From NCBI GenBank assembly GCA_021234155.1, contig JAJEKV010000099.1:3779635-3843634 (forward strand): 64,000 nt of DNA. Reading direction: 5' to 3'. The stretch is from Isoetes taiwanensis. Taxonomy: Eukaryota; Streptophyta; Lycopodiopsida; Isoetales; Isoetaceae. Under the pieces are notes generated by a model that was not told the origin of the DNA, made no database searches, and saw only the letters and a list, made by a program, of their open reading frames with translations. Position numbers and translations under genes: made by a program. This document shows positions 32,880 through 42,010 of this stretch, piece after piece (position 1 is the stretch's first letter; every line of letters begins with the position of its first letter).

Positions 32880-33330
32880 GTCTGCTTGCGGCGATGCGTC
32901 GGCGACGTCGACGGGCGCCGCCAGCGCCGCTGGGACGTCGTTGAGACTACGTCCGCATGCGGCGTCGGCGTCGTCGCATGTGACGTTATCGGCGTCAGCG
33001 CGACGTCAGCGCAGACGTGCGCTATGACGTCGCATGGCACGTGACACGTGAAATATACACGTGGAATATACACGTGGAACATCACCAAAATCCACGCGTG
33101 CCGTAAATGCCACGTGTATACGTCGCATGCGACGTGACACGTGGAATTTACACGTGGAATATACACGTGGAATATACACGTGCGTAAAAGCCACGTGTTT
33201 ACGTCGCATGCGACGTGACACGTGGAATATACACGTGGAATATACACGTGGAAAATTCGAAAACCCGCGTATAGAAAAGCCACGTGGCAAAAAAAAAGCC
33301 ACGTGGATACGTCGCATGCGACGTGTAGGG
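32880..33330. promoter_or_regulatory. CACTA subterminal block 1: palindromes and G-boxes
   Basis: Dense copies of ACGTCGCATGCGACGT and ACACGTGGAATATACACGTG. The hexamer CACGTG (G-box, bound by bZIP and bHLH factors) occurs more than ten times. In En/Spm, subterminal repeats bind TNPA, so a similar role is likely. It is very CpG-rich relative to flanks. Confidence 0.8.
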
Positions 33331-33338
33331 GAAAAAAA

Positions 33339-33343
33339 TAAAA

Positions 33344-33368
<25 letters not shown>
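33339..33368 (+). repeat. (AT)n microsatellite
   Basis: Uninterrupted AT dinucleotides followed by AT-rich degenerate repeats (TATTTTTAAATAATCACAAAA type) to about 33520. Confidence 0.9.
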
Positions 33369-33374
<6 letters not shown>

Positions 33375-33559
33375 AAAAATATAAATATAAAAATATTTTT
33401 AAATAATCACAAAAGTGTTTTTATATTCATATTTTTAAATAGTCACAAAATTATTTTTGTATTTATATTTTTAAATAATCACAAAAGTGAATTGTATTTA
33501 TATTTTTAAATAATCACAAAAGACTCGTTAAGAGGAGTATCCACCCTTTTAGCCTAGAG

Positions 33560-35960
33560 CTAATCTCTCTCAGATTCGATTGGAGTAGTCATCCGAGTAC
33601 GCGTAGTTAGAGGGGCGCCATAACCGTCGGCCCGCTGCGGTTGGCGATTGGATGGCTCTCCAGCAATGTTTGCAGATCCCTCGCCGCCCCCGAGCACCAT
33701 GTCATGCTCTAGACCTTCATTCATATCCGCCACTGCTTCCTATAAAAACCAAAAGAATATGGCGTTAATGTAGTTCATAGAATTATAATAATTTTCTACA
33801 ACGCACCCCCCATTCCCGCCAAGTGGGAGAGTTCCCTCGTCGATAACCGTTGATACAGATAAACGGCTCCACGCCCGCGGTGGCTACTTGTACGTCTTTG
33901 CTTGTTAGGGCTTAAACCAGGTATAGATGTTCCTATGACAATATAACGAGTATTAGCTAGTGACATTTAAAGTTCTTATTAAAATTAATGTGAACTAATA
34001 TAGCTCTTACGAATCTATGGAAAAACCCTTTTCGATCACGGAGGGCAAATGAGAGCGGCTTTTTGCTCACTTTTAGTTGCTTTGTCGGTCCGAGCTCTAT
34101 GTTTTTTTCCTTCCTTTGCACGCTCGAATGCAATCTGATTGCAAGGCACACAACATTATCACAAGTTAAAGTGAACGAATGACAAAAAATAAGAAATACC
34201 TTGATATCTTCCTTGTGGAGATTAAGTGGTTTAGGGACTTTTGACCAATCGCCTCCTTCTTTTTTCGCAAAGTCCGCTTCGGTTCCTTGACCACATTGTG
34301 CCTTTGACATACATCGGTAGATCAACGCAATATCAAAATAATAAAAACAAGACTATGACTAGGTCATGTACCTCCTTTTTTCGTATAAGTCTTCCCCATC
34401 ATCGAAGTGAGCTTCTTCCAGTTAAACGCCTTTGCTTTTTCTATCTCTGGGAAACTCTGTTTCATTTTATTTTTGACGCTCTATTTCGCGTTGGTCATAA
34501 GCGCCAGGCCACTCCCCTATACCGCGGGGAGGCCATAAACGAGAGATATTATTTGTGACCGCCCCTCGATTGTAGTATAAAAGACACTTCCCTCATCATC
34601 CTTCTTAGGAAGAGCGTCCCCCGAAGCATAAATGGTGGGTATATAAAAGCGTGTTTATGTCTACCGTCAATATACATATCCCGTCCCGATTAAGAACCTT
34701 TTGAGCACTTTACAATGTATTCTAAGTGAAGAGAATGAACAAAACAACAAATTTAGATGACAAAGTACTAATATTTAAGGTTGATATCTTAAATAATATG
34801 TTCACATAACTTACATCAAAAAATTATTATTAATATGATAGTCGGGTATATTCGGGGCCAAATCACCCGCAGACTTACGTGTCTAAAACAAAGCGAAATG
34901 GACGCTCCTTCGTGTTCTTTCACGCAGGGGAACACTCAGCGTTGAGCGGCACCCATCCACATTATTGATGAATCGGGTTACTGCTTCAGTTTCATATGCC
35001 TCTATGGACAACATTAAACCAAAATCCACATCTAGTTTGGAGGAGACATCAGCATCATCTACCTACATATTTAGATATCATAAACATCTTGAATATATAC
35101 TTGAACTGAAAGAGATACTCTTAAAAAAAAAAAAAACAAATAATAATTGTATACCAACCTGATATCCATGACGAGCATCAGATCTGGTGGGTTGTTCAAA
35201 TGTACCAAATCTTATCAGATGGTCTTCAACAACCGTTCTAAGTCGTCTCTTCAGCCCCATACATCTTTTACAATCGCAAACTATTTTGTCCCTCCGCCAA
35301 TTACAAAACGTAAGTACTATATAATTGCACAATAGTTTGAACTACCGTGATAGATACAATATATGGTAGTATAAACCCTAAACCCTAAATCCTAAATGGA
35401 TGAATTGGGCCCGGACATCGTAGTCCTCTCCACTCAAGGTGAAGCCGACCATGCCCTTTCCGAAAAAATGCCCTTATATAAGTTTCAATTTCAATAAAGA
35501 TCTTTTGGAGACGCTAGCCCTCGATACATAGAGTCCCCTCCACTCAAGGTGAAGTCGACATATGACCTTGACTACGCGACACCTCAATTTTGTAATCTAC
35601 ATTGTACTTAGTAAGGTATGAAGGTGAGTTTGGGCCTGGCACACCTGGTCCTCTCCACTCAAGGTGGAGGCGACCGTGTCCTTGACCAAAAACACCCTGC
35701 TTTTTTTTACTCATGCGATTACGCCCTCTCCTAGTTTAGGAGGCGACCGTGTCCTTGACCAAAAACACCTGCGTTTTTTTTTTACTACTCGCAGTACACG
35801 TCCTCTCCTAGTTTATATATGTCTAGGCTACTAAATACAAGAATCAGTAACTTACATGTGACGGTTCCGCATATCCAGCCTCCCCTGGTGGTAAGACAAC
35901 ATCAATCTGTCTCCTGGCCATCTCCAGGCGTCGATCATGCCGATGACCATGGCGATCCAT
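33560..35960 (-). CDS. CACTA-internal multi-exon gene (transposase-associated-like domain)
   Basis: The ATG at 35960 starts MDRHGHRHDRRLEMARRQ, and the exon ends at 35856 before GTAAGTT. A further exon ends at 35159 before GTTGG and carries CDCKRC with VEDHLIRFG. This Cys/His-containing pattern is like the transposase-associated domain of plant CACTA tnp2 proteins. An exon from about 35063 reads VDDADVSSKLDVDFG. Others lie near 34440-34330 and 34280-34200. The last exon, 33739-33560, follows a good acceptor and ends IESERD. The order of exons is plausible, but not every junction could be fixed and one internal frame is closed. The large tnp2 catalytic core is absent, so this is more like an accessory DNA-binding protein or a deleted transposase. 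Confidence 0.5.
35370..35830 (+). repeat. Degenerate tandem repeat within the CACTA gene (intron)
   Basis: CCTCTCCACTCAAGGTG(A/G)AG(G/C)CGAC recurs at about 35425, 35527 and 35650. CCTCTCCTAGTTTA with GGCGACCGTGTCCTTGACC recurs at about 35690-35760. Spacing is irregular, 75-125 bases. Confidence 0.75.
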
Positions 35961-36083
35961 GTAGGGCAGCAACAAGTATAAGATATGGTTAAAAAGAAGA
36001 ACACCAAAGGCGCTAGGCTGGAAGAGGAGCGAAAGAAAATAACAATGAAGGCCGAGAAAAAAGTTGTTTATATAGAAATCTTT

Positions 36084-36440
36084 AACGTCGCATGCGACGT
36101 GACGTCGCCGGCGACGTAGTGTCAACGGTCACATGCCAGGTCACCTACGACTTGGCAGTACACCCGCAAATACGTCGCATCGTGTCATAATGTTTCGTAG
36201 ACCACGCCGCATCGACGATAGTCAACGGTCAAAATCCGGTCACATGCGACCGGCAAAGACACGCAATGCGTACGCATCGACGTCTCTCGGTTCAGACGCG
36301 TCCACGTCGCATGCGACGTATAGTCAACGGTCAAATTCCAGGGCACATGCGACCTAGCAGTACACGTGGCAAATACGTACTGGCGTGTCTTATGTTCTGT
36401 AATGTCACATGACGTCGCATGCGACGTCTGACATTTGTCG
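36084..36440. promoter_or_regulatory. CACTA subterminal block 2
   Basis: Copies of CGTCGCATGCGACGT are mixed with TAGTCAACGGTCA and CACATGCGACC. It lies just upstream of the ATG at 35960, so it may be both the original 5' terminal region and the promoter area. Repeats of TGACATTTGTCG follow at 36430-36470 and 36605-36640. Confidence 0.75.
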
Positions 36441-36640
36441 TGACATTTGTCGTGACATTTGTCGGTTATGAAATTTATGTATACCTATGCTGTTCTGAGC
36501 AACCTGAAATCTGAGCAAGTTTTGTGTAACAACCTAAAATCTGCATACCTTAAAACACTTGAACATAGCTTGATTAGCTGCATCACAGAGCAAATTGCGT
36601 GACAGGTCTGACATTTGCCGTGACATTTGTCGTGACGATG

Positions 36641-37361
36641 CCAGGTGGGCGATGGCGTTTTTTAGGCAAATTTTGATCAGACGCTTTGACACATGGGACA
36701 TTAATGCCTTGGATTTGCAAGGAGTCGTCGTGCAAGCGCTTCTCCCACTATCTTTGGACACCAAGTTCCTCATTCAGATTGCATTTTGTTGCTTCTCTAA
36801 AGATGTTGGACTGAGGATATGGGAGTCCCACTTTTTGACTACCCAATCTTCTCGTTGTAGAAATTCTAGGGGTAAATCCATATGTCATTTCTAATTCCTT
36901 CTTTTTTCTCTTTCTCTGGATCAACCAGAAGCTAAATTATGAGCTCAAAAAATTCTGGATCAACCATCTCCAACTCCATGTCCATCACTAAATTCATCTG
37001 CTTTTTCAAAATACCCATAGCACAAATAGGCCTATATAAATTAAAACAAGCAATATTATTGTCATATCCTTATTCATCGTGGCATTCATCTTCTTGATAT
37101 CCATCCTGATCATATTCATCTTCTTCATATTTTTATCTTCAAATTCCATTTTGAAAAACTGATTTCAGAAATCTATATCATATCATATATCCAGTTTTTT
37201 GTATTCTACATCATGCTTATATACATAAGGCAGTGCCTCAAAAATTCTGGATCAACCATAAGCTAAATTCTGAGCTCAAAAAATTCTGGATCAACCAGGA
37301 GCTAATCTGAGCTCAAAACTACCATATTATAGTTATATCAAAAGATAGAATTTAAGTTGCT
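36641..37361. other. No gene seen inside the CACTA cargo region
   Basis: A 99-codon frame at 36595-36894 has no motif. AAAAAATTCTGGATCAACCA recurs at about 36945, 37240 and 37278, a short dispersed repeat. Confidence 0.4.
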
Positions 37362-37704
37362 TCAATACCAAATATCGACTCCAAACAGCCTGAAAACTTT
37401 CTGCAAAGGGTCATTTGCATCCTCGTGATCAACACCGTAATTTCCAAACCAAATAGAAGGATCCCTTCGCCGGTGATGTAAATTTTTACCTTGGATATCT
37501 CTCTCAAACGAAACCACATCATTCACCTGCAAATTCTTTGCCTTGACAAATCTGCTCCAGCCTTTTGTGAAGACATAACTTTGGGAACTATCCCAATAAC
37601 AGTATCTAAATTTCCACATGCATTGATTTTCATCTTTTTTTTTTCTCCACAATTCCATCGCAAGGCAAATGTGCTTCTGCGTTGATTTTTGGAATGACGA
37701 GCTG
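37362..37704 (-). pseudogene. Captured RAV/NGATHA-type B3 exon
   Basis: After a strong acceptor (TTTTTTGTTTCAG) at 37705 the exon reads LVIPK, then AEAHLP. A 10-base A run shifts the frame. It then continues KFRYCYWDSSQSYVFTKGWS, RFVKAKNLQVNDVVSFER and, near the stop, RLFGVDIWY. The B3 core and the RLFGV repression motif are diagnostic of plant RAV/NGATHA transcription factors. The frameshift and missing first part of B3 make it non-functional as it stands. Confidence 0.85.
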
Positions 37705-37738
37705 AAACAAAAAATCCAACGCAGAATCAGTTATCAAA

Positions 37739-37975
37739 TCAAGCTGCCCACTTGGTTGCACAAGCACGAAATGAAATGCCAGTCTCAAGGACTTTCTTAT
37801 CTAACCAATCTACACTATCTTGAGAGCCAACTAGATCCACCACAGAAATATCTGGTGGAGTGTCTAGCATAATATCCTCTAGGCTGAACTTTTGTGGCAC
37901 GCATGGCTCAGTATCAAACGTGAATCCAAGCTCTCTGAAAAGATGACGCGCATCATTTTCTATACTCCTTGCCAA
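37739..37975 (-). CDS. Hypothetical ORF upstream of the B3 exon
   Basis: A 78-codon frame with FSLEDIMLDTPPDISVVDLV. It is on the same strand as the B3 exon and 34 bases upstream of it. I do not recognise it, and it may be from another captured gene. Confidence 0.25.
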   Translation of the reverse strand: MARSIENDARHLFRELGFTFDTEPCVPQKFSLEDIMLDTPPDISVVDLVGSQDSVDWLDKKVLETGISFRACATKWAA

Positions 37976-38034
37976 CCCTGATTGTTTGCACCTTGATTGT
38001 TTGCCCTAAATCGCTTTAAAAACAATGGGAACAT

Positions 38035-38362
38035 GAATTGAAGGAAAAAGTAGTACCATCTGTCAAGCTATCTGTGTACATATACCATGAAGATCAGAGA
38101 AGAATAAATTGTGTTGAACTTTGTAAGCACGACATTGTGCTTACTACATATGGAACCATTTGTTCTGAATTACAGAAGCCATCTGAAGAGGATGAAAAGA
38201 AGCAGCCCCCCAGGCTAAGGGGCACACTGTCGAACATTAGGTGGTTTAGAATTATTCTGGATGAAGCTCAATCCATTAGAAATGCTCACACTAAAAGTTC
38301 ATGTGCTTGCTGGGGCTTAAGGGCACAATGAAGATGGTGCCTTTCTGGAACATGCGACCTTC
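38035..38362 (+). pseudogene. Captured SNF2-family (RAD5/HLTF-like) ATPase fragment, part 1
   Basis: The frame reads KLSVYIYHED, HDIVLTTYG, RWFRIILDEAQSIRNAHT and, after one stop, RWCLSG. These match helicase motif II (DEAQ in place of DEAH) and the following W-C-L-S/T-G block of the RAD5/HLTF/CHR group. The Walker A (motif I) region is absent. The stop lies between LRAQ and RWC at about 38329. Confidence 0.85.
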
Positions 38363-38399
38363 TACGACACATATGTCACATACGTCACATATACGAAAG

Positions 38400-38417
38400 T
38401 TCTAGAATGTTCTAGAA
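38400..38417. promoter_or_regulatory. Perfect four-unit heat-shock element
   Basis: TTCTAGAATGTTCTAGAA contains TTC, GAA, TTC and GAA, each separated by two bases. This is the exact nTTCnnGAAn spacing bound by heat-shock factor trimers. Confidence 0.75.
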
Positions 38418-38470
38418 AGTTTTAAAAAGTTTTAAAATATAAGAGAATCTTGGGTGAGCCTAAGGAATCC

Positions 38471-38508
38471 TTCTAGAAAATTCCAGAATGTTGTAGAAAG
38501 TTCTAGAA
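38471..38508. promoter_or_regulatory. Extended heat-shock element array (eight units, one imperfect)
   Basis: Four 10-base repeats read TTCtaGAA, TTCcaGAA, TTGtaGAA and TTCtaGAA with two-base spacers. Only the third TTC is changed (TTG). It is 53 bases downstream of the first array. Confidence 0.75.
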
Positions 38509-38549
38509 TGAATGTTGCGAGAGAATACACTTATTTTCTTCCCAAAGCC

Positions 38550-38936
38550 AGAGCTATGTTCCAATTCCACTTTCCATGTATGGATCTCCGAAACAAGGCC
38601 ATCAACAGGTGTAGCCACATAGTATCTCGGCTTTTCAAAATCCTCATCAATGGGGTCGGCTTCATATGGAACTTGTGCAATTGAAACGCAAATTCCTCCA
38701 CCATCATATATCACAAAATCATCCAGACGTTTGGCAGGTAAAGTTGCAAGTTCAAGCATTGCTGCTGATTCCAACCTTGATGTTGATCTTTCAACTTCCA
38801 TAGTGCCATTAGAATTACTTGTATACCCAGCATGAGATTTTAGATCATAACCTTCTTCCCCCTGTATTGACGTATCCATATGTGCTTCTTTGGTTTGCTG
38901 ATATAGTTCCTGACAATATTTTTCCAGCTCTTGCAA
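38550..38936 (-). pseudogene. Captured fragment, possibly MET1-type replication-foci domain
   Basis: The minus-strand frame has an acidic N-terminal part with ELEKYCQELYQQ, then LATLPAKRLDDFVIYDGGG and TPVDGLVSEIHTWKVE. The LP-x-RRLDDF-x-x-x-D-G pattern is like the replication-foci domain of plant CG-maintenance DNA methyltransferases. The remaining similarity is weak, so the identity is tentative. The frame runs out into the heat-shock-element array. It lies in opposite orientation between two pieces of the SNF2 gene, so the region is a chimera. Confidence 0.35.
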
Positions 38937-39153
38937 GCTCTCAAAGCCCCCAAAAAAACCATTTTCCGCAGTTCGGTTTCTGAAGAGTCTAGATGAAGGA
39001 GGTAAACCTAGAATCCGCCATCAGGACGTCGGGACAAGCGGCTGCAAGTCATATTAAACACTATAATGCTTCGGCGGACAAAAGGTAAAAGTGTGGGATT
39101 TTTCTTGTGTTCTTGCACAAATTTTAAGGCTTTATCATGTTCTTCTCTCAGCA

Positions 39154-39250
39154 ACAATGATTGACAACAAGCCTATTGTCAAGTTACCTTCAAGGATTGT
39201 AAACTTGGAACAACTAGATTTTGACACAGACAACGTCAGTTTTATAATGA
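39154..39250 (+). pseudogene. Captured SNF2-family fragment, part 2
   Basis: After an acceptor-like CTCTCAG the frame reads ATMIDNKPIVKLPSRIVN then LEQLDFDT. This corresponds to the block after helicase motif IV in RAD5/HLTF-like proteins (KPI-x-x-LPP-x-T pattern). It is on the same strand as part 1, about 0.8 kb downstream. Confidence 0.6.
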
Positions 39251-39419
39251 ACAATTTATAGCGGTAGCACATCTACTGTGATGATGCATGCGCAGGCAAC
39301 ACGCTTTAAATGAAGCCTGCGGGTTGGTCGTCGAGTCTTTTTCGCATTGCGGTATCAATCGGGGCCATTATTGAATTTGTAATCCTAAAAACCATTAACC
39401 TTCGTGTATAAAAAAATAT

Positions 39420-39800
39420 ACGTCACATCGCGACCACCCTACGTCACATATACGTCTTGGACGTGTCATATCGTCACATATACATCTTGGCGTGTCATAT
39501 CGACATATATACGTCTTGGCGTGTCATATACGACACATATACATACCGGCGTGTCATATACGACACATACGTCACATACGACACATACGTCACATATACG
39601 ACGTCGCATGCGACGTGACGTCGTAAACATCCACCTGGCATGCAGACATGTCACCTGTCGTCCACCTGGCGCAAGCGTCCACCTGGCGTGTGTCAGACGT
39701 CGCATTACACGTCGCATGACGTCGCATGCGACGATGTTCCGACGTCGCGTCGCCGCGAGCGTCGCCGCGATGGCGTTATTTCGCGGCGTCCGCGTCGCCT
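39420..39800. promoter_or_regulatory. CACTA subterminal block 3
   Basis: Repeats of TACGTC(T/A)(T/C)GGCGTGTCATA and ACGTCACATA lead into CGTCGCATGCGACGT copies (about 39602, 39716) and CCACCTGGCG repeats. This is the inverted counterpart of block 1 next to the right terminal repeat. Confidence 0.8.
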
Positions 39801-39849
39801 GCACGTCGCAAAGCCCACGTCGCTAAATGTCCATTCTCTTGTTGTGAAA

Positions 39850-40259
39850 CTAAGAAAAATAAAAAAAAAAGGTTTTGGGGGCAAGTTAGAAGGTTTGGCG
39901 CAGAAGAATACCTTCTTTGCGGCGCAAAAACTGAATCCCCGCGCCGCATATATAAAAAAATTCAGCGTCTGCGAAAACCCGTGAAAGCGTCTGTGAAAAC
40001 TTTTTGCATCATAAAACGTGCTAAAGCGCATCGCGAACATCATACCCGGTTTAGCGTCTGTAAATGACTGGATTGCGTATCGCGAAAAATTTTCCAGCGT
40101 CTGCCGAATGTCGAACTTTCCGTCCTTTTCTTGTTGCGACCCTTTGTATTTCGCGACCCTTTTTTTTTCCCCGCGGCGAGATCTTTATATGTTAAATACA
40201 TATTTTATTAAAAAATACGTTTTTTATTAACTTTATACGTCAGGAATTTTAATTTTGTA
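39850..40259. promoter_or_regulatory. hAT right subterminal region
   Basis: Motifs such as GCGTCTGCGAA, GCATCGCGAAC and GCGTATCGCGAAA recur at about 39965-40105. They are similar in kind to the left palindromes but more diverged. The last 60 bases are AT-rich with repeated TACGT. Confidence 0.6.
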
Positions 40260-40278
40260 CGTATAGAACCTATCCCTG
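40260..40278 (-). repeat. hAT terminal inverted repeat, right
   Basis: Reverse complement reads CAGGGATAGGTTCTATACG; one mismatch to the left end. Confidence 0.95.
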
Positions 40279-40286
40279 GCCCTTAG
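40279..40286 (+). repeat. 8-bp target site duplication of the hAT element, right
   Basis: GCCCTTAG, identical to 10019-10026. Confidence 0.95.
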
Positions 40287-41247
40287 GCCAATCCAGACTA
40301 ACCGAAGCAATAGTTGGATGGTCAATATTCTAGAATAATTGTTGTACCTCCACGATAAACTGCCCACTTCTTTTGAATCCGCACTTCTCTCATTTTGCAA
40401 AACTCCTCCCTATGCTTGCAAAGCTGATGAGGAGAGAGAGCGTCTTGTACTAAGAACTTGGTACATTTGAGATGATTGACGTGATGAAGAATATGGATTT
40501 GATGAAGTGCATCTTAGAATCGTACTAGATGATGGTGAGGGCGACTAGGTCTTACAGCTCTTACCCGATAATCTAAATACAATGAGAATATCTTCAACTT
40601 CAACCAAAAGCTCCTGTATGTCTGCATATTGATAATAAGATATACTTCTATTTGGTTAGGACTGCCTCATATAGCAAAGTTTAATGCCATGTAAAAATTA
40701 TATTCTAGAGGGCCACATTACCATTTTATATTTTGGGTTGTTGGGGGAGCCAAATTAATCAATGTTTGGTTTATCAAAGTCAAAACATGTATAAAAATCA
40801 TTCTATTACCCAGTTGCTAAATGATGGATACGATGGATAGTTGCATACAGTACATAGCATTACGGAGGTGCTTGGACATTATATATGACGAGATTGTTAC
40901 AATTTTGAGCTAAGCCAGCTAGGTGAAGTTTATAAATTCTCACCATCATTGTTAGCTTCTTTTGCCATTAATTCTTGCAACTGGATTTTGACATTATTAG
41001 GGATCATCATAACAATGATTTGTTCTTTATGGCTCAACATTAGTCTATTGTTTTTAGATATTGGCTTGTCGTTGGAATTTGATCTCCACTTCTTTCTTAC
41101 TTCAGCAATTGCTATAATGCAATGCATATGAAGTGCACTTTCTGGCAACCGGCTCCCATCAAGAGACAACCGGTTTATCTTTGAATTAATCTATAACATA
41201 AAGCCGTCCAACCTTCTCATCTCTCCAAAACTCTAGCTTTTCTTTCA
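40287..41247. other. Right flank of the hAT insertion, no gene
   Basis: 40300-40355 (GAAGCAATAGTTGGATGG then TTGTACCTCCACGATAA) matches 43165-43225. The rest is AT-rich with nothing recognised. Confidence 0.5.
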
Positions 41248-42010
41248 CGATGTGGATGCAAATTGTCAGGATTGTCAAGGGATGCCCATTTAGTTATATC
41301 TGGGTTTTGGAATCTTTGAATCATTTATGATAGAAGACCGTAATATTATATTTAGATTCCATTTGTGTTTCTAGGGCGTCTATGTCTTGTATTGAGAAGA
41401 AAAGGTCAAGCTTTTATTACCAATGGATTTTTTTCCTTTTGCATTTTTATTTCAATTGGTAGAAACAAGGAGGCAAATAAAATACTGTTCAAAGCAAGAG
41501 AGTATTTAGCTAGTCACATGTCATTTGTGGGGTGGTTCATTGCACTGGTCCAATTTTTTTATTTGCTACTACTATGGCTATAGCTTTTAACAGGAGTAAC
41601 CATATCTTCAGAAAATGGTGATTGGAGCATCTCTATTATCTTGAATCATATTTGGCGTGATACAACAAATAACATCCTTAGATGGATTGTTCATATGAAA
41701 TGTGACTCTTCTCAACTGGAAGTTTGTGACTCTACTAGTCTTCACTTGGAGGAATCTAAACGAATCAATTTTGTATGGTCTATGTTGAAGACTAATACCA
41801 TATTTTTAGAATTGGTGGCAGAACCTACAGGTCATTTCGAGTATTTGGAATAGAATAGAATAGAATAGATTTTTAACATCCACGGAGACCAATAAGTTAT
41901 GGGACCCATACAATGAGCTAGAACAACCCAGAACATCACCAAGTATAATGAAAACATTATAAAACTTGGGCAAAAGCCAGATGAAACTATGGCTTAGCCC
42001 TTAGGCCAAT
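41248..42010 (+). repeat. Duplicated locus, copy B (uninterrupted target sites)
   Basis: Aligns with 6475-7170, then 9944-10026, then 40279-40292 without the solo LTR or the hAT interval. The solo LTR site is GCTAG at 41917-41921 and the hAT site is GCCCTTAG at 41997-42004 followed by GCCAAT. After 42010 it departs from copy A until about 43165. Confidence 0.9.

Larger units (their letters stand above)
32840..39846 (-). mobile_element. CACTA (En/Spm) element with captured host fragments (7.0 kb)
   Basis: The left end CACAACAAGAAAAGGG... (32840-32868) matches the reverse complement of the right end (39818-39846) at 26 of 29 bases and resembles the plant CACTA consensus CACTACAAGAAAA. AAA at 32837-32839 and 39847-39849 gives the 3-bp target duplication expected for this superfamily, although AAA alone is weak. 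It contains a minus-strand multi-exon gene with a transposase-associated-like domain. Blocks of subterminal palindromes lie at 32880-33330, 36084-36440 and 39420-39800. The stretch at about 36470-39400 holds B3, SNF2 and other host fragments. It is inserted in the right part of the hAT interval, so it arrived after that part existed. Confidence 0.85.
10027..40278 (+). mobile_element. Giant hAT-superfamily element with nested insertions (30.25 kb)
   Basis: Both termini read CAGGGATAGGTTC(A/T)ATACG as inverted repeats, matching at 18 of 19 bases. Perfect 8-bp direct repeats flank the interval. A degraded hAT transposase lies 0.76 kb inside the left end. A second copy of the target region elsewhere in the window has the site uninterrupted. 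Together these show that everything from 10027 to 40278 sits within one hAT insertion. Whether the cargo (kinase, coiled-coil/RING-like gene, pseudogenes) moved with it or was inserted later cannot be settled from one copy. The CACTA and the LINE-like retroposon have their own target duplications and are later nested insertions or passengers. The transposase is broken, so any recent movement would need enzyme supplied in trans. Confidence 0.9.

Noticed and set aside
32796-33375. Several 70-160-codon frames across the palindrome arrays at 32.8-33.4 kb
   Set aside because: Repeated peptides such as VYIPRVYSTC simply translate the tandem DNA motif in all phases.
35377-35396. Telomere-like AAACCCTAAACCCTAAATCC
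   Set aside because: Only about two and a half degenerate units inside a CACTA gene region; no array and no chromosome-end context.
32840-39846. Mutator (MULE) identity for the inner element
   Set aside because: Long CpG-rich end regions suggested a MULE, but no 9-bp duplication was found. The CACAACAAGAAAA end with 3-bp AAA duplication and a transposase-associated-like domain fits CACTA better.
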